Of a DNA stretch of 64,000 nt, positions 22,321 to 35,500 are shown one piece after another (position 1 is the first letter of the stretch; each line of letters opens with the position of its first letter). The DNA lies in the NCBI RefSeq assembly GCF_030704535.1, contig NC_081807.1, positions 3,575,001 to 3,639,000 on the forward strand, in the 5' to 3' direction. The notes below the pieces were generated by a model that searched no databases, was not told the DNA's origin, and was given only the letters and a program-made list of their open reading frames with translations. Made by a program: the position numbers and the translations under genes. The DNA is from Vitis vinifera. Lineage: Eukaryota; Streptophyta; Magnoliopsida; Vitales; Vitaceae.

Positions 22321-25300
22321 GAGATAAGCTCTTAATATTTGAATTAACTATTTGACAGGTCATAATATATAAATATTTATTAATTTATTTTAAAAACCAT
22401 ACAAATTATAACGTTGTATAGAATAAATAATTTGAAAAAGTAGGTGTACACGTGACAGCCACGTACCATGGTTTTTGTGGAAGTTTGTGTATTGATTGAA
22501 TTGTTTTGATTAGCTTTTTAAATGAAGCTTATGAAAGTAACGTTCAAATTTTGAGAAAGTAATCAACCACTCATAGCTGTTTTGGAGGCTATGTGCTAAC
22601 GTGGCAACTTTTAGGTCACTCGATTTGGCAAAAGGAGATTCCAATGTAGATTCTGAGCTCATTTTTGGTAAACGTTGACCTTGGGTAGGGACCTAAGATT
22701 TTTTTTATTTTTTTATTTTTTTTGTGCATGTACTTTTCAAACCCCAAATTCGGGGCATAAATGAGGACTATAATAGAAAGGGAGTGGTTTGTTTCTACCT
22801 TTGGCCTCTCTTTCAATTATTTTTACCTATGAAAGAAAAAAAATCTTAAATCATAAGGAACCTATTGTTTCTCCCTTTCTTTCCCATTAACTTTTGGTAA
22901 TATTTTTGAAAATAAATAAATAAATTAAATTTATATTGTTTTATTTTCCACTAATATTCCAAATATTTTTTTAAATTAATAAAAATATTATTATAAAATA
23001 TCTTATTTTCTAAATAAAATAAGACTTTTAAATTACTTTCTAAAATCACAAGAAATCTGAATTGATTGTTTCATTGATCAATTTTCTATATTCAAGCCAT
23101 GAATGAAACTATAAATAGGAAAGCCATTTTTTTCCACAACAATACTTTAACTTATTTTAGCTTTCTCAATAAAAATAAATAAATAAATAAAAGAAATTTA
23201 TATTGTCTTCTCTCTCTCTAAGGGGAGAGATGGTAAGAAAAAAAATTTATTCTCTTATAATTTTTTTTTTCTTGTTACAAGATATTCTCTGAGAGAGAAA
23301 AAGAAAAGAAATTTTTTTTTTTTTTAAATTGTAGAAATATTCGTAAAGATCTCCTCCCATTTTCTTTTCTATTGGGTATTGGGTCCGGATTGAGTCAACC
23401 CACTTAAGTACCTAAAGCCAACTCTAATAATAACAAATTATAAATATAAGTATATATATGATCAAACGTATTTTTAGGTTTCAAAAATATTTTTTATTTT
23501 TAAGAATATTTTTCATTTTTATTTTTGTGGAAGAGGAGTTGGAGGAGTTGAGAAGAGGAATGGCCCATGGTGCATTGAGCATGACAAATGATGACATGGC
23601 AGGTTAGACATGTAAGTGGTACACATAAGCACAAATTGGTGGTTGACCGAGTCAGTCAACATACAAAATATCTAACGCGGACTGAGTCAGTCCACATCAG
23701 GGGCCACATCATCAGATAACGCGCTTCAACGCAGGCCACATCACCCCAATTTCAGCTCATGGCTCGCAAGTCTTCCCCTTCTTTTTTGTCCACTGAAACG
23801 TTGCTTTTCCTTTTTTCTTTTGTTTGAAATATAAAAATCACTGATTTTTTAATTTTTAATTTAAAAAAAAATCTTAATAGGCTTTTTTTTTATTTATAAA
23901 TTTGAGAACATATATAAATTATTGGGTTGAATTTTGGTTTCCTTATCCCTTGATTAGTAAAACTAAATCAAACCATCATTATAAAAATACCTTGATTTAT
24001 AATTATTCAATATTTGATAATCTTTTTATAGGTTCGATTTTTTATTTTGTTAATATAATATTAATCAAACAAAATCAAACCAAACGTTTTAAAAAATGTA
24101 TCTTTTATCATCTATAATTATTTAATGTTTTATAATTTTTTTATATTTATTTACATATTTTATTAATTCTATTAAAATAATTCATTCTAATTACTTATAA
24201 GACTATAATCAAACCACTTTTTAAATACATTCATCATATCCCGGGTTAAAAAGTTTAAATATATCTTAAACTTTAAATCCAAGTTAATTTTAATTATTTT
24301 TAAAAAGAAATTATATTTAAGTTTAAAACAATTTCGGTTTAAATTCAACCATAAATCCATCTTAATTATTTTTCGATGAATCAATCAAATCATACTTTTT
24401 ACACCTTAATATAATTTTATACTATTTATTTAAACTAATTGTAGGTTGGAATGATAATTGTTGTTTTCCAATGTTTTGGAGAGAAAATAATAACAAAATG
24501 CTAAGAAAAACAAAAAATAGAGAATCTAAATTTGGTCATGGAATTATGGAATTGGGGCATATTATATGTGATGATAAAAAAAAAAAAAAACGATGTTATG
24601 AAATAGTAAGTCCCTATCATTGTCTCCACAGAATCAAATAGAAATATTGAAGGGAGAGTTGTTGGGAGAGGGAGAGGGAGAGAAACATTTGGTGTGTCTT
24701 TTATATTAATAGGTTAGGTGTTTGTCATCATTGCTGTGGGTGTGACATGAAGATCCAGTGATTCAGACAGTATCAACAGTTTTGACCCATCAATACCTCT
24801 TTTGACTCCCACTCTCACTCCCACTATACAACTTCTTCACTTGATTGCACTCTCAGTCTGCACTATTATTATTATTATTATTTCACAATTATTTTTTTTC
24901 TTATTTCTCACCCTTCCCTTTAAAAAATAAAAATATAATAATAATAATATTAATAATTAGTTTCTACATGATTACTAATTTACTTGCTATGTGCCAACGC
25001 AGTTTAAAATTTTTTTTCTTTTATAAATCAGAGTATGTTTGTATTAACATTTTAATTTTAACTTTAATTAAAAATAAAAATTAAAGTCAAAATCATAATT
25101 TTTACAGAAAGTAAAAGGGATTAATATAAAGGATAATATTTGTACCATAAATGATAATTATTACTAAATATAAAAAAAATTATATAATTAAAAAAATTAT
25201 AAAAAATAAATATTTTCTTGACTTTTATACTAAATTATTTCTTAAATTATAATTTTTTTTTCAACAAATTAGTTAAACAAGTATATTTTTTATTAAATTT

Positions 25301-25860
25301 AAGAAAGAAATTTTAAATTATTTGGAAAAATCTAACCCTTTTTTTTCTCCCTTTTTTCTTTTAAAAATTTAAAGAATTTACTTTTAGCAAATTAAGGGAA
25401 AACACCTTTTAGGAATATTTAATAAAAAATTTCTCATCAAATTTTCTTCCTCTTTTATATTTCTCATCAAATTTGGTAAGTGTTTTTAATAATAATAAAA
25501 AACTTATTTTTTCTATTAATCTTTTAAAAACCTAAAATTTCAATTTACAGCCTCATTGCAAAAATAAAATAAAAAGCCAATCTATATTTTTATAATGTTT
25601 TCTTTTAAATATGAATTTCAACTCAAATTCTTTTCTCTTTTCTCACAATCATTTTTCACTAAATTTACCTATTCTCCCAATAAATTTTTTTCCTAAATTC
25701 CATGTAGGCTGACAACGTGTCAATTTAAAATAAAATTTAATAAATATAACCCTATAAAATACTGAAAAGTGGATCACAAAATAGGCATGGTTTCAATGAA
25801 GAATTGGTAAGAATGAGAGCAAAGCAGCCAAGGAAAGAATCAACATTAAATGTACTTCTA
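22321..25860. other. Intergenic; two GC-richer islands with palindromes and GA tracts
   Basis: Mostly AT-rich. Island 1 (about 23520-23790) contains GGACTGAGTCAGTCC at 23679-23693 (7-bp arms around one base, with a TGAGTCA core) and a GTTGAC/GTCAAC inverted pair at 23642-23660. Island 2 (about 24640-24860) has GGGAGA repeats and CACTCTCACTCCCACTATA, like a plant promoter and leader. Neither has a supported exon. Confidence 0.4.
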
Positions 25861-26130
25861 ATAAAGTTGGTTGAACTTATTTTATTAAAATTAAAAAATA
25901 TATATAAATTGTAGACCAAAATGCTTGGTTTTGATTGATATTTTTAATTAATAAGGTTGGTTGAAATTATTTTATTAAAATTAAAAAATATATATATATA
26001 TATAAATTGTAGACCAAAATGCTTGGTTTGATTGATATTTTTAATTAATAAGATTGGTTGAAATTATTTTATTAAAATTAAAATATATATATAAATTGTA
26101 GACCAAAATGCTTGGTTTTAATTAATATAA
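25861..26130. repeat. Minisatellite, three copies of 90-97 bp
   Basis: Three head-to-tail copies start at 25861, 25951 and 26048. Each holds TTGGTTGAA, TTATTTTATTAAAATTAAAA, an (AT)n tract of variable length, and AAATTGTAGACCAAAATGCT. Length differences come mainly from the (AT)n tract. Copies are nearly identical, so the expansion is recent. Confidence 0.9.
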
Positions 26131-28800
26131 AATAATATATATTTTTTACATGCTTTATTTTTTAAATGGATTCTTTAAAATTATAATTTGAGTGTCAAAG
26201 TACACAACTTGAGTCTGGTCTTCAGTGGATGACCTACCTCCCTGCCCTCAGTTGGGCCTCCCCTTGGTGTAAACCTCACTTTGAGGTTATGCTGCAGTTC
26301 CTTTTCCATTTTTTTTCTTTTTTTCTTTTTAGGATATTTTTATGGGGGGATGTTGCTACATTTGAAAGCAGTTAATTGGTTAGTTAAATTTTTAAAATTG
26401 ATTAGAATTATTTTTTTTTTCAAAAATATTTATCAAATATGGTCTTCATCTCTATTATCGGTATTCTTCGTACAGATTTAGATGATGAGGGCATCTCGAT
26501 ACATGTTATTTATAAGAAAAGGGTATAATTTTTTTCTTGCAAAATCTTGAATTGTTCGGGAAAATCAACTTCTAGAAGTTCAAGGTCAAAGGTTTACTTA
26601 GCACATAATGACACAGGTGAATGTTTGATTAGTTCACGAGGTAGACCATGGGACACATTCTTATCATCATGGATTACCATCTAATGATGGCGGCCACTCC
26701 ATTTAATGTGGTGATCATTTTTTTTTCTTATGTTAAATAACTTTTTAAAAATAAAAATCATAGGATAAAAAAAACATATTGATATGATTGGTATCAATTA
26801 TTCACTATAGATTTGATAAGATGATATAGATTAAGACCGTTAACCAACGTCCAGAAGATTGGACAATAGTGTCTATGGGACATATGTCACATGGAGCAAA
26901 ATTTACGCTATAAGTGAGTCTTTATCCCCCACTACTATGGTAATTGACTTTTTACAAGGACATACAAAAGAATTTTGATTTGACCTTCATAAAGGAACCA
27001 TATAACCTAATATATATAAGTTTAATTGATTTAAATTCTTTCTCTTGCTTTAATGAAATGTAGTCACTTGAATCTAAATAAAACTTAATTTAATTTTAAG
27101 TATAAATTAATAATATCAAGTTGTTTATTGATTTTTATTATTTTGTTTATATAAAGTATTAAGTGTATAATATAATGAGGGTAATATTGAGATTATGCTT
27201 TAATTGTTTTAAAGAAATTGATATTCAACAAAAAGTCGAATATTTTGACATTTTCTATTGAGTTAAAACATTCTTTTTTAAAATGAGTAATAAGTAAAAA
27301 TAAATAAAATTAAAATAAGTGTCTAAAATCTAAAAACAAATTATATTCAACATTAAGTTAAAAAAATAAACACCATACTAGTCGATTTTTGCAAGGTATT
27401 GACGCATATTGAATCGGTTTCAACGAAGTAAGGTGAAAGCATATTGTTTTATATAGATCATTTGTGAAACACTATTTGACTTTACAATGTAACTATGATA
27501 ATTGATTTAGTTATTGTAACGGTTGGCACTTAAGTTGTCAAAGAACCTTAATTAGTCAATTTGATGCTTATGTATATGGTGTAATTTAATAAGATAAAAT
27601 GATTAATCTCTACCTATTAATCTCCTTGTCAAACAAATAGAATAATACCCGTTGAACTCATTTTGGCCAAACTAGAAAGGGAGCGTATTAGACTTTATGG
27701 GACGTGTGAATACTAATAAATGTCACACTTTAACGGTATTAGTTAACTTTATTAATTTGTTCATCACTTTTCTTAAGTCCTAAGACAAAAATCTCGATGC
27801 ATAATTTATAGAAAATGACACAATATAACATGACAATATTAATCAACTTAGAGCACTTATTGGTTTAAAATAATTAGACAAATATCGAGCTTATTTTGAC
27901 AAAATTAAGAATAAACACATCGATACACATTGAATATATGTCAAAACCCAAAGATTTCATAATATACAATATAACCCTGACCGTTATTTCGTTAATTAGT
28001 TTGAGTAATTTCAAACAATTTTAACTCGAAATTTAGAATGAACATCATAAAAATCTCAACCCTAACCATAGGAAGGAAAATGAAACAACATCTTTGACCA
28101 TGAAGAAGACATTAAATTAAGAAAGGCAATACCATATTTTTTGGGGCAAGAAAAGGAAAGAATGAAATTAAAAAATTAATTTAATTGCTAGCATAATTAT
28201 TACCTAATAAAAGTGACAAATTTTGAAAATCATGTCAAGGAACATTTCTTAAACAACATCCAACCCAACTTTTATCACATTTTTTTAATACAAAAAAACA
28301 AATCTAAAAAAAAAAAATATTAATTATATGATATGATATGATATGAAATATCCATCTATGATTTTCTCTAATGGTAAATCTCAATAAATGCTAGTACCAA
28401 CACCACAATTTCCCCCTTTAACACCTCCATCATTGCAACACCAGCATTCAATATTTGAGCCATGCCCTATGAAAAAAAATTCATTAATTCACCTAATTTT
28501 TTAAATTCCAATTAGATTAATCACTTGGAAAATAATTAGGATAACACGTTTCAGACAGGTAGAGAAAGTACGCGAGTTTCAGGTACTCGCTCAACCCTTT
28601 TTGGTCCTTTTAGAAGGCTTTGCTGTAAATGCACATATTTCCTCCACCTGCTTTATTACACCCATGAACTGTAAATAAAAATAAATAAATAAAAAAAGAA
28701 AAAGGAAAAAAAAATGTCATTATTAACTTTCCTAATTTCATCAATACTTCTCTTTTATCATTTATCAAGAACCAAGCCATTTTATAAATAAATACCCCCA
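26131..28800. other. AT-rich intergenic DNA
   Basis: I see no gene, RNA gene or bounded transposon in this stretch. Short (ATATG)n repeats occur near 28327-28347. Frames are short and have no recognisable domains. Confidence 0.5.
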
Positions 28801-29541
28801 AAGCTAGAGGGAAAATAAAGGGGGGGAAAAATATTATAGAGAGAGAAAGTGGGAGGAGAGAGAGAGAGGGGGAGGGGGATTGGGATTTTCTTATTAGTTA
28901 GATTTATATGCATGTTTTTTTTAAAGGGAAAAAGGGAGGAAATGGGTTTGGGCTTAGCTGTCTGAGGGCGGGATTATCGGTGGTCAAACACTGGCAAATC
29001 ACCGGCGTTGGTTTTGGCTCAGTGTCAGCGACCCACCACTACCACCACCACCACCGGTCAAGACCCTGGCTCGTGCCGGTAAGCCCACTTTTGCTGCTCC
29101 GGCTAAGCTTTTTTTGTCAGCGTGAAAAAAGAAAGGAGAAAGACAGAGGGGGGAGAGATATAAAGAGTAGCTGTGTTAGAGAGCGATAGATAGATAAATC
29201 CTTGACCAGTGGCCCTCTCTTTTCTCTCTCTAGAATTATTATTGTTTTTACCATTTTTTTTAAAGCCCTTCTCTCTCTTTCGTCAACTGAAGAAACTGGA
29301 GAAAAAAGGCAGAGAGAAGAGATAGGGAGTAGGTAGAGAGATGGGCGTGATTGTACCAGAAAAGAAGAAGCAACGAAAGTGATGCAGATGGTTTACCAAC
29401 TGTTTGTAGAATCAAAGCTTGTGATAGAGGTAAGTGGGTTATCTTTTTTAGAGTGATTTCGATCGAGTTTATTGGAGTTTAGAACACTGCATGTGAATGA
29501 ATGTGAGACCAAACCAAGATGCCCAAATCGTCTTTGTAGAG
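28801..29541 (+). promoter_or_regulatory. Promoter and 5' leader region of the LRR receptor-like gene
   Basis: Purine-rich GAGAGA tracts (28838-28880 and 29130-29160) and CT tracts (29213-29231 and 29269-29280) are typical of plant core promoters and leaders (GAGA and Y-patch type). A small upstream frame at 28908-29189 has no known domain. A GTAAGT at 29431-29436 could be a donor for an intron in the leader. The exact start of transcription cannot be read from sequence alone. Confidence 0.4.
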
Positions 29542-32500
29542 ATGGTGAATCGGCGGAGCAGAGTTGTGACATTTGGTCTTTTGTTGGTGGTGCTGTTGTT
29601 GTTGGTTGAGTCCACATTCGAACAGACTCAGGCGCGACTGAGTTCATCCGCTGAGTTTACAGCTCTGTTGGAGCTCAGATCGTCGCTGGGGCTGAGGAGC
29701 AAGGAATGGCCGATAAAGTCTGACCCTTGCTGGTTCTGGCGCGGTGTCCAATGCCGAAATGGGAGCGTCGTTGGGATCGACATTTCGGGGTTCAGGCGGA
29801 CCCGACTTGGTAGTCGAAACCCAGAATTCGCTGTTGATGCGCTCGCCAATTTGACCCTTTTGGAGTCGTTTAATGCTTCAATGTTTTTGCTTCCGGGCTC
29901 GATCCCGGACTGGTTTGGTGAGCGGCTTTCGTCGCTCAAAGTGCTTGATCTCCGGTCTTGTTCTATCATTGGTCCTATTCCTTCGAGTTTAGGAAATCTA
30001 AGCAATCTCAATGCTTTATTTTTATCCTATAATAATCTCACCGGGATTATTCCGTCGAGTTTGGGTCAATTATCCCATCTTTCGGTTCTTGATCTCTCCC
30101 AGAATAGGTTCACTGGATCGATTCCTTCGTCATTTGGGTCTTTTAGGAATCTTTCAGTGCTTAATATTTCGGTAAATTTTTTGTCTGATACGATTCCTCC
30201 GGGTATTGGGAATATTTCGAGTCTTCAGTATTTGAATCTTTCTGGCAATAGTCTGTCTTCTTCCATACCTGCCCAACTTGGTGACCTTGATAATCTAGTC
30301 GAGCTTGATCTCAGCTTCAATTCCCTTTCTGGGTCCTTACCAGCTGATTTTAGGGGTTTGAAAAATTTGCAGAAAATGGCAATCAGGAAAAATTCTCTAG
30401 CTGGGTCTTTGCCGGGTAATTTGTTTCCTGCTCTAAGTCAGTTGCAACTTGTAGTTCTTAGTCAGAATGCTTTCACTGGCAATCTTCCTGATGTGCTCTG
30501 GACAATGCCCAACTTGAGTTTTCTTGATGTCTCTGGAAATAACTTTACTAGTGTTCTCCCCAACTTCAGTTTCAATGGTAATGCCACGGCATCAGTATTC
30601 AATCTTTCTCAGAATATGTTTTATGGAGGTCTTCCATCTCTGCCTAGGAGGTTCAGTTCTATTGATATGTCTCAAAATTATTTTGAGGGAAGGGTACGAG
30701 ATTATGCACCTAGTAATGCATCTTTTGGAATGAATTGTCTCCAAAACGTGTCCAATCAGAGGACTTTGGAGGTCTGTGCATCATTCTATGCTGAGAAGGG
30801 CTTGCCTTTTGATAATTTTGGACAACCAAATAGCACTCAACCAACTACAAATGATACTTCAGGAAAGAGCAACAAAAAATGGATTATATTGGCAGGAGTT
30901 TTAGGGGGACTTGGGCTTATCTTGTTTTTGGTATTGGTGCTGGTGTTGTTCCTATGCTGCTGGAGAAAGGGTGGTACAAGCCAAAGAGGGAACGGTGTGG
31001 GGCCTGTTCCTGCTGGAGGTAGTCCTCCACCTCCGGGGATGCCTATTAACTTTTCGAGTCTTGGAGAAGCATTTACATATCAGCAGATACTCCAAGCAAC
31101 TGGTGACTTCAGTGATGCGAACTTCATCAAACACGGACACTCTGGGGATCTCTACTGGGGCATTTTGGAAGGTGGGGTCCGCATAGTCATCAAAAGAATT
31201 GATTTGAGCTCAATCAAGAAAGAAACATACTTATTAGAGTTAGATTTTTTCAGCAAGGTTTCTCATACAAGATTTGTCCCCCTCCTGGGACAGTGCTTGG
31301 AGAATGATAATGAAAAGTTCCTGGTTTACAAATATATGCCAAATGGGGACTTGTCAAATTCCTTGTTCAGAAAAACCAATTTAGAGGATGATGGTTTACA
31401 GTCATTGGATTGGATAACGAGACTGAAAATTGCAATTGGAGCTGCAGAGGCTTTATCTCATCTGCATCACGAATGTAATCCGCCCCTTGTTCACAGGTAT
31501 ATCATAACTTTCTTCCTCCTATATTTTGTTGCTTCCATCCCTTTTGATGTCAACCATTTTATTATTATAATTGGTTTCTTATAATTACTTACCCTTTGCA
31601 ATGTCAGTTTGACCCTCAAATTTCTTTTACTTCCTTTATGTTTTCAAAAATTGCCAGCAGCTTTGTATAACATGAATTGACATATGAAGTAGGCCAATCA
31701 CTTTCCTAAGCTGCTGTTTCATCCAGTCAAGGGAACTTATGAATTTTACATTTTTGCACCAATATGTTAAGCCGTGTTTGGTTCGAATTGGAAATTTTAT
31801 GTCCATATCTTACGTCCATTTGTGATTTTTGATTTTCAAATCAAAATACCACATCCAATGTTCTGCCATAAGTTAACAGGATCCACCTGAACTTTTCATC
31901 ACCATCTGCAATTTTGCAGTGAAAATGGAATTTTAGTTATTGTGACAATATGATACTATACAAAAACCTTCAGTAGTCAGCATTGAATTATGTAATCAAA
32001 TGTCCACTCAATCTTAATTATATTCTATATGATTTTCCAGTTTGTTGAAGCTAGGCCTAGAACCAAGGCCATGCCTCCTTGCTGAGATCAGTAACTCAGA
32101 TGCAGGGGGCTGTTACCTCTGATGGATTTGCACGTTTTAGGGTGGGTCAGTTGGGCAATGAGGGCAAATTTATGGATGCTTTAGGAAGGTTGCATGCGAC
32201 TTCCCTAGAAGTCATAAGGCTTAGAACTTACCATCAAAGAAAAAATACTAACTTTTTTAGAATGGTTGCTAGAACTTCTTAGAATGGGTATCAATTATCT
32301 GGTGGAGAGTGGTTCTAGGGGTTGTCACATGATTGATGAAAGAAAACAACTTGAGCCCTTGGGGTAATGCTTATTCAGTGAGAGTGGTGATTGGACCTCT
32401 TCTTTGTCCTAGGTGTGAAATTTGATTAGGTTGATAGGGAACTGATAGCGAAACTCAAAATTTGGCTAAGGAGCATATAACCTTAGCATTTGGTGATATT

Positions 32501-35500
32501 TTTGTTTGCCTTGGGTTTTTCACTTGCTTTTGTGTTTGAGTTTATCTGGGTTCTTCTTCTGTAGCTTGTTCCTTTCTTTTCTCCCCTAGTTAGAATGGTT
32601 TTCCTTCTTCCTAAGCTCTCTCAAAATTTTCTCTCTCTAATAAATTTTGTTTGTTTTTTATTACAAAAGGACTTGCCAACCAGCATTACAGTCATGACTC
32701 ATTTCTCAAATAAATATAAGTTGGAAGCTTGATGGAATCACATCATATAAAGTAAACATTGGATTCATGCCCAATAAATTTTTCTTGATGTTAGTAGGCT
32801 CACAGAGCATGTAGTCGTACAAATGGAGTGCTGTGATGGGTCGGAGGGATTGTTTCATGCCTTATTTGGACATTGGTCTTTATCAAATAGTGAGATTTCT
32901 GGTTGACACCAAGTTTATTGGCTAGGCAGATGAGAAAACAATTTTAGTTGGACATTAATCTTTGGGTCTGAGCTTGTTTGATCAGGTGTTCTTTTATTTT
33001 TATTCTTATTTTTTATTTTTAATGCTTTGGAGGTATAATATTTTCCTTTTGATTGAGCCACTTTGTACTTTAAATGACATGTCTGCATTACCTTGATCTT
33101 AATTAATTGTTTGTAAGTTTGCTTTAGAAGAATTTATGTTTAGTGGTGCAACAAATGACATCTCTCTTTTGGTGGTTGAAGAGATGTTCAAGCAAGCAGT
33201 ATACTGCTTGATGATAAATTTGAAGTGCGTTTAGGAAGCCTGAGTGAGGTTTGCTCTCAAGAAGGGGATACTCATCAAAACGTGATTACCAGGTTTCTGC
33301 GGTTACCACAGTAAGTCTGCTTTTAATGTTTTGTTTCTTGTTTTGACATTTTCAAATCATTATTTATCTGGATCAGCATTATGTTGATTTTCTTAACTCT
33401 TAATTCAGTTTATGTTCAACCACTAGTTAATTCCATGTTGTATTTGTCCTTTACATTCCTTTGGTTTTCTTTATGGATTCAGCTTACTTTTTAGATCATA
33501 CACACACACACACCAAATGGAAGATCGGAAATGAGGTCATTAGGAATGTTATATGATATTGGTGCAATAAAATTGTTCTTTAGCCTGATGTTTCCAAACT
33601 AAATGAAATGGCAATTGCTGATCCAAGCTTTCCATAATGGGGCTGTTACTTGAAGTGGTGGACTGGCTTCCAAAAGCCAAATATTATTCTGAGAATTTTT
33701 ATGAAATTTGACTTTCAGATCATTAGTTTTTACAAGTGTAACCATCTGGACTAAAACTTGGATCTGAGTAATTTTGTGGAAAATCAGAAAGGAGCTAATT
33801 AGGAATGTTGTATGACACTGGTCCAATAAAAACATTCTTGAGCCTGATATTTCCAACCCAAATCAAATGGCAGATGACAATCCAAATTTTCCATAATGAG
33901 GCTGTTACTTGAATTGTTGAACTGACAGCCAAAAGCCAAATATTATTCCTAGAATTTTATGAAATTTGACTGTTAGATAACTTGTCTTTATGAAGTGTAA
34001 CCATCTGGATTACAACTTGGATCTAAGGAATTTGTGCTGTCTACTGTTTAGTTGCATAAAAATTCATTTTATTATAGTTTTTTACTTCTTTTTACACTAA
34101 GGAAGTTCTGATTTATATTTGGTTGTGGAAGTTGGTATTATTAATGTGATTCCAAAAGTGCAATTATTAACATGCTAAATTTTCCTGTAAAAAGGAAAGA
34201 TGGTTTGATATTGAGCTTCAATCCTCTCTTTCACAAACAAAGGGGCAATTTTTTTACAGCCTATAGTAGAGCCAGTGTCTTTGGCTATTTTTGTGCATAA
34301 AGAGATTCATGATCAATGGTTCAATGCAGAATGGTTCCAACACAATAACCATTGAAATTTAATTTTTTATTTTATTGTGCAATAATATCAGAATTGCAGG
34401 CATAGATTTAGACCATGATGGCTAGCTTTATGTTCCACATAATTAACATTTGGAGCCAGATTAGACATGATGTAACGTCCTTATACTTCGTGACAACCAA
34501 CAATATATCAAATCATAGATGGTTTGGTATTGAGGTCCAATCCTCTCTTTTATGAACAAAGAGGCAATTTTTTTTACAGCCTATAGTAGAGCCAGTGTCT
34601 TTGGCTATTTTCGTGCATGAAGAAATTCATGATCAATGTCCCAATGCAGAATGGTTTCAACACACTAACCATTGAAATTGAATTTTTTATTTTATTGTGC
34701 AATAATATCAGAACTGCAGGCATAGATTTAGACCATGATGGCTAGCTTTATGTTCCACAAAATTAACATTTGGAGCCAGAGTAGACATGATTTGATGCTC
34801 TTATACTTCATGACAACCAACAATATATCAAATCATATATGTGGTCTTTCAACTTCTGGAAAGTATTAACAATAGTTTTCCTTTTGACAATTTGCAGGAC
34901 ATCTGAACAAGGCCCTTCTGGTACGTACACTTGTCTTATAAAACTTGAGATTGACAATTATTTTGTCTGCTATTTATTGAAAGCCAATGAAGAAGAATCC
35001 ATATGCTTTTCGATACTTATTAGTCTCCACATGGACTGGTATTCTGTTTGTATCTATTCATAGATCATTATCATGCAATTGTCGCACCTGGACTCCTCAT
35101 AGCGTGAAATATCATTTTCTGTGGAAAATCTTGCCAGGGGTGTCCCTCTGAGCAAAAACATCTAGATCCATGATATCAGTGGTTTGTTCCCATGATATTG
35201 TGATGTGTGCTTCACATGTTGATTAGAGTATAAGATTACCTTTATGATGGTTCTTACTAGTAAGCAGTGATAGCATGTGAAAGTCATTCTGTGCATTTGG
35301 TTGAACCGACTAAAAATAAAAACTCTCACTTATTATTTTTTCTTTCTTCTTTCTGCATTTTTTGTTCCTAGTTGCCACCAATCCTATGTGATATGAATTT
35401 TTGTGGGATCACATTATATAATTTAAAATAATTTTTAATCTAAATGTTATTTCTTAATTTTCCTTCTTTTCTATATTTGGGAAACAACCAGGTTCACCAT

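Noticed and set aside
25861-26130. Repeat-spacer array resembling CRISPR
   Set aside because: The copies are contiguous minisatellite units with no unique spacers, and the setting is eukaryotic.
28908-29189. 93-codon frame upstream of the LRR gene
   Set aside because: It has a His/Ser/Leu low-complexity translation over GA- and CAC-rich leader sequence; at most it is an upstream ORF.
29628-30011. 127-codon minus-strand frame over the LRR gene
   Set aside because: It lies opposite the well-supported LRR exon, with no domain and no splice context.
30911-31186. 91-codon plus-strand frame in the LRR gene
   Set aside because: It overlaps the transmembrane and juxtamembrane coding sequence in another frame.
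32060-32650. LINE fragment in intron 1 of the LRR gene
   Set aside because: Only one short NTNFFRMVAR-like match supports it and there is no tail or duplication; it is kept as a remark on the intron and not called as an element.
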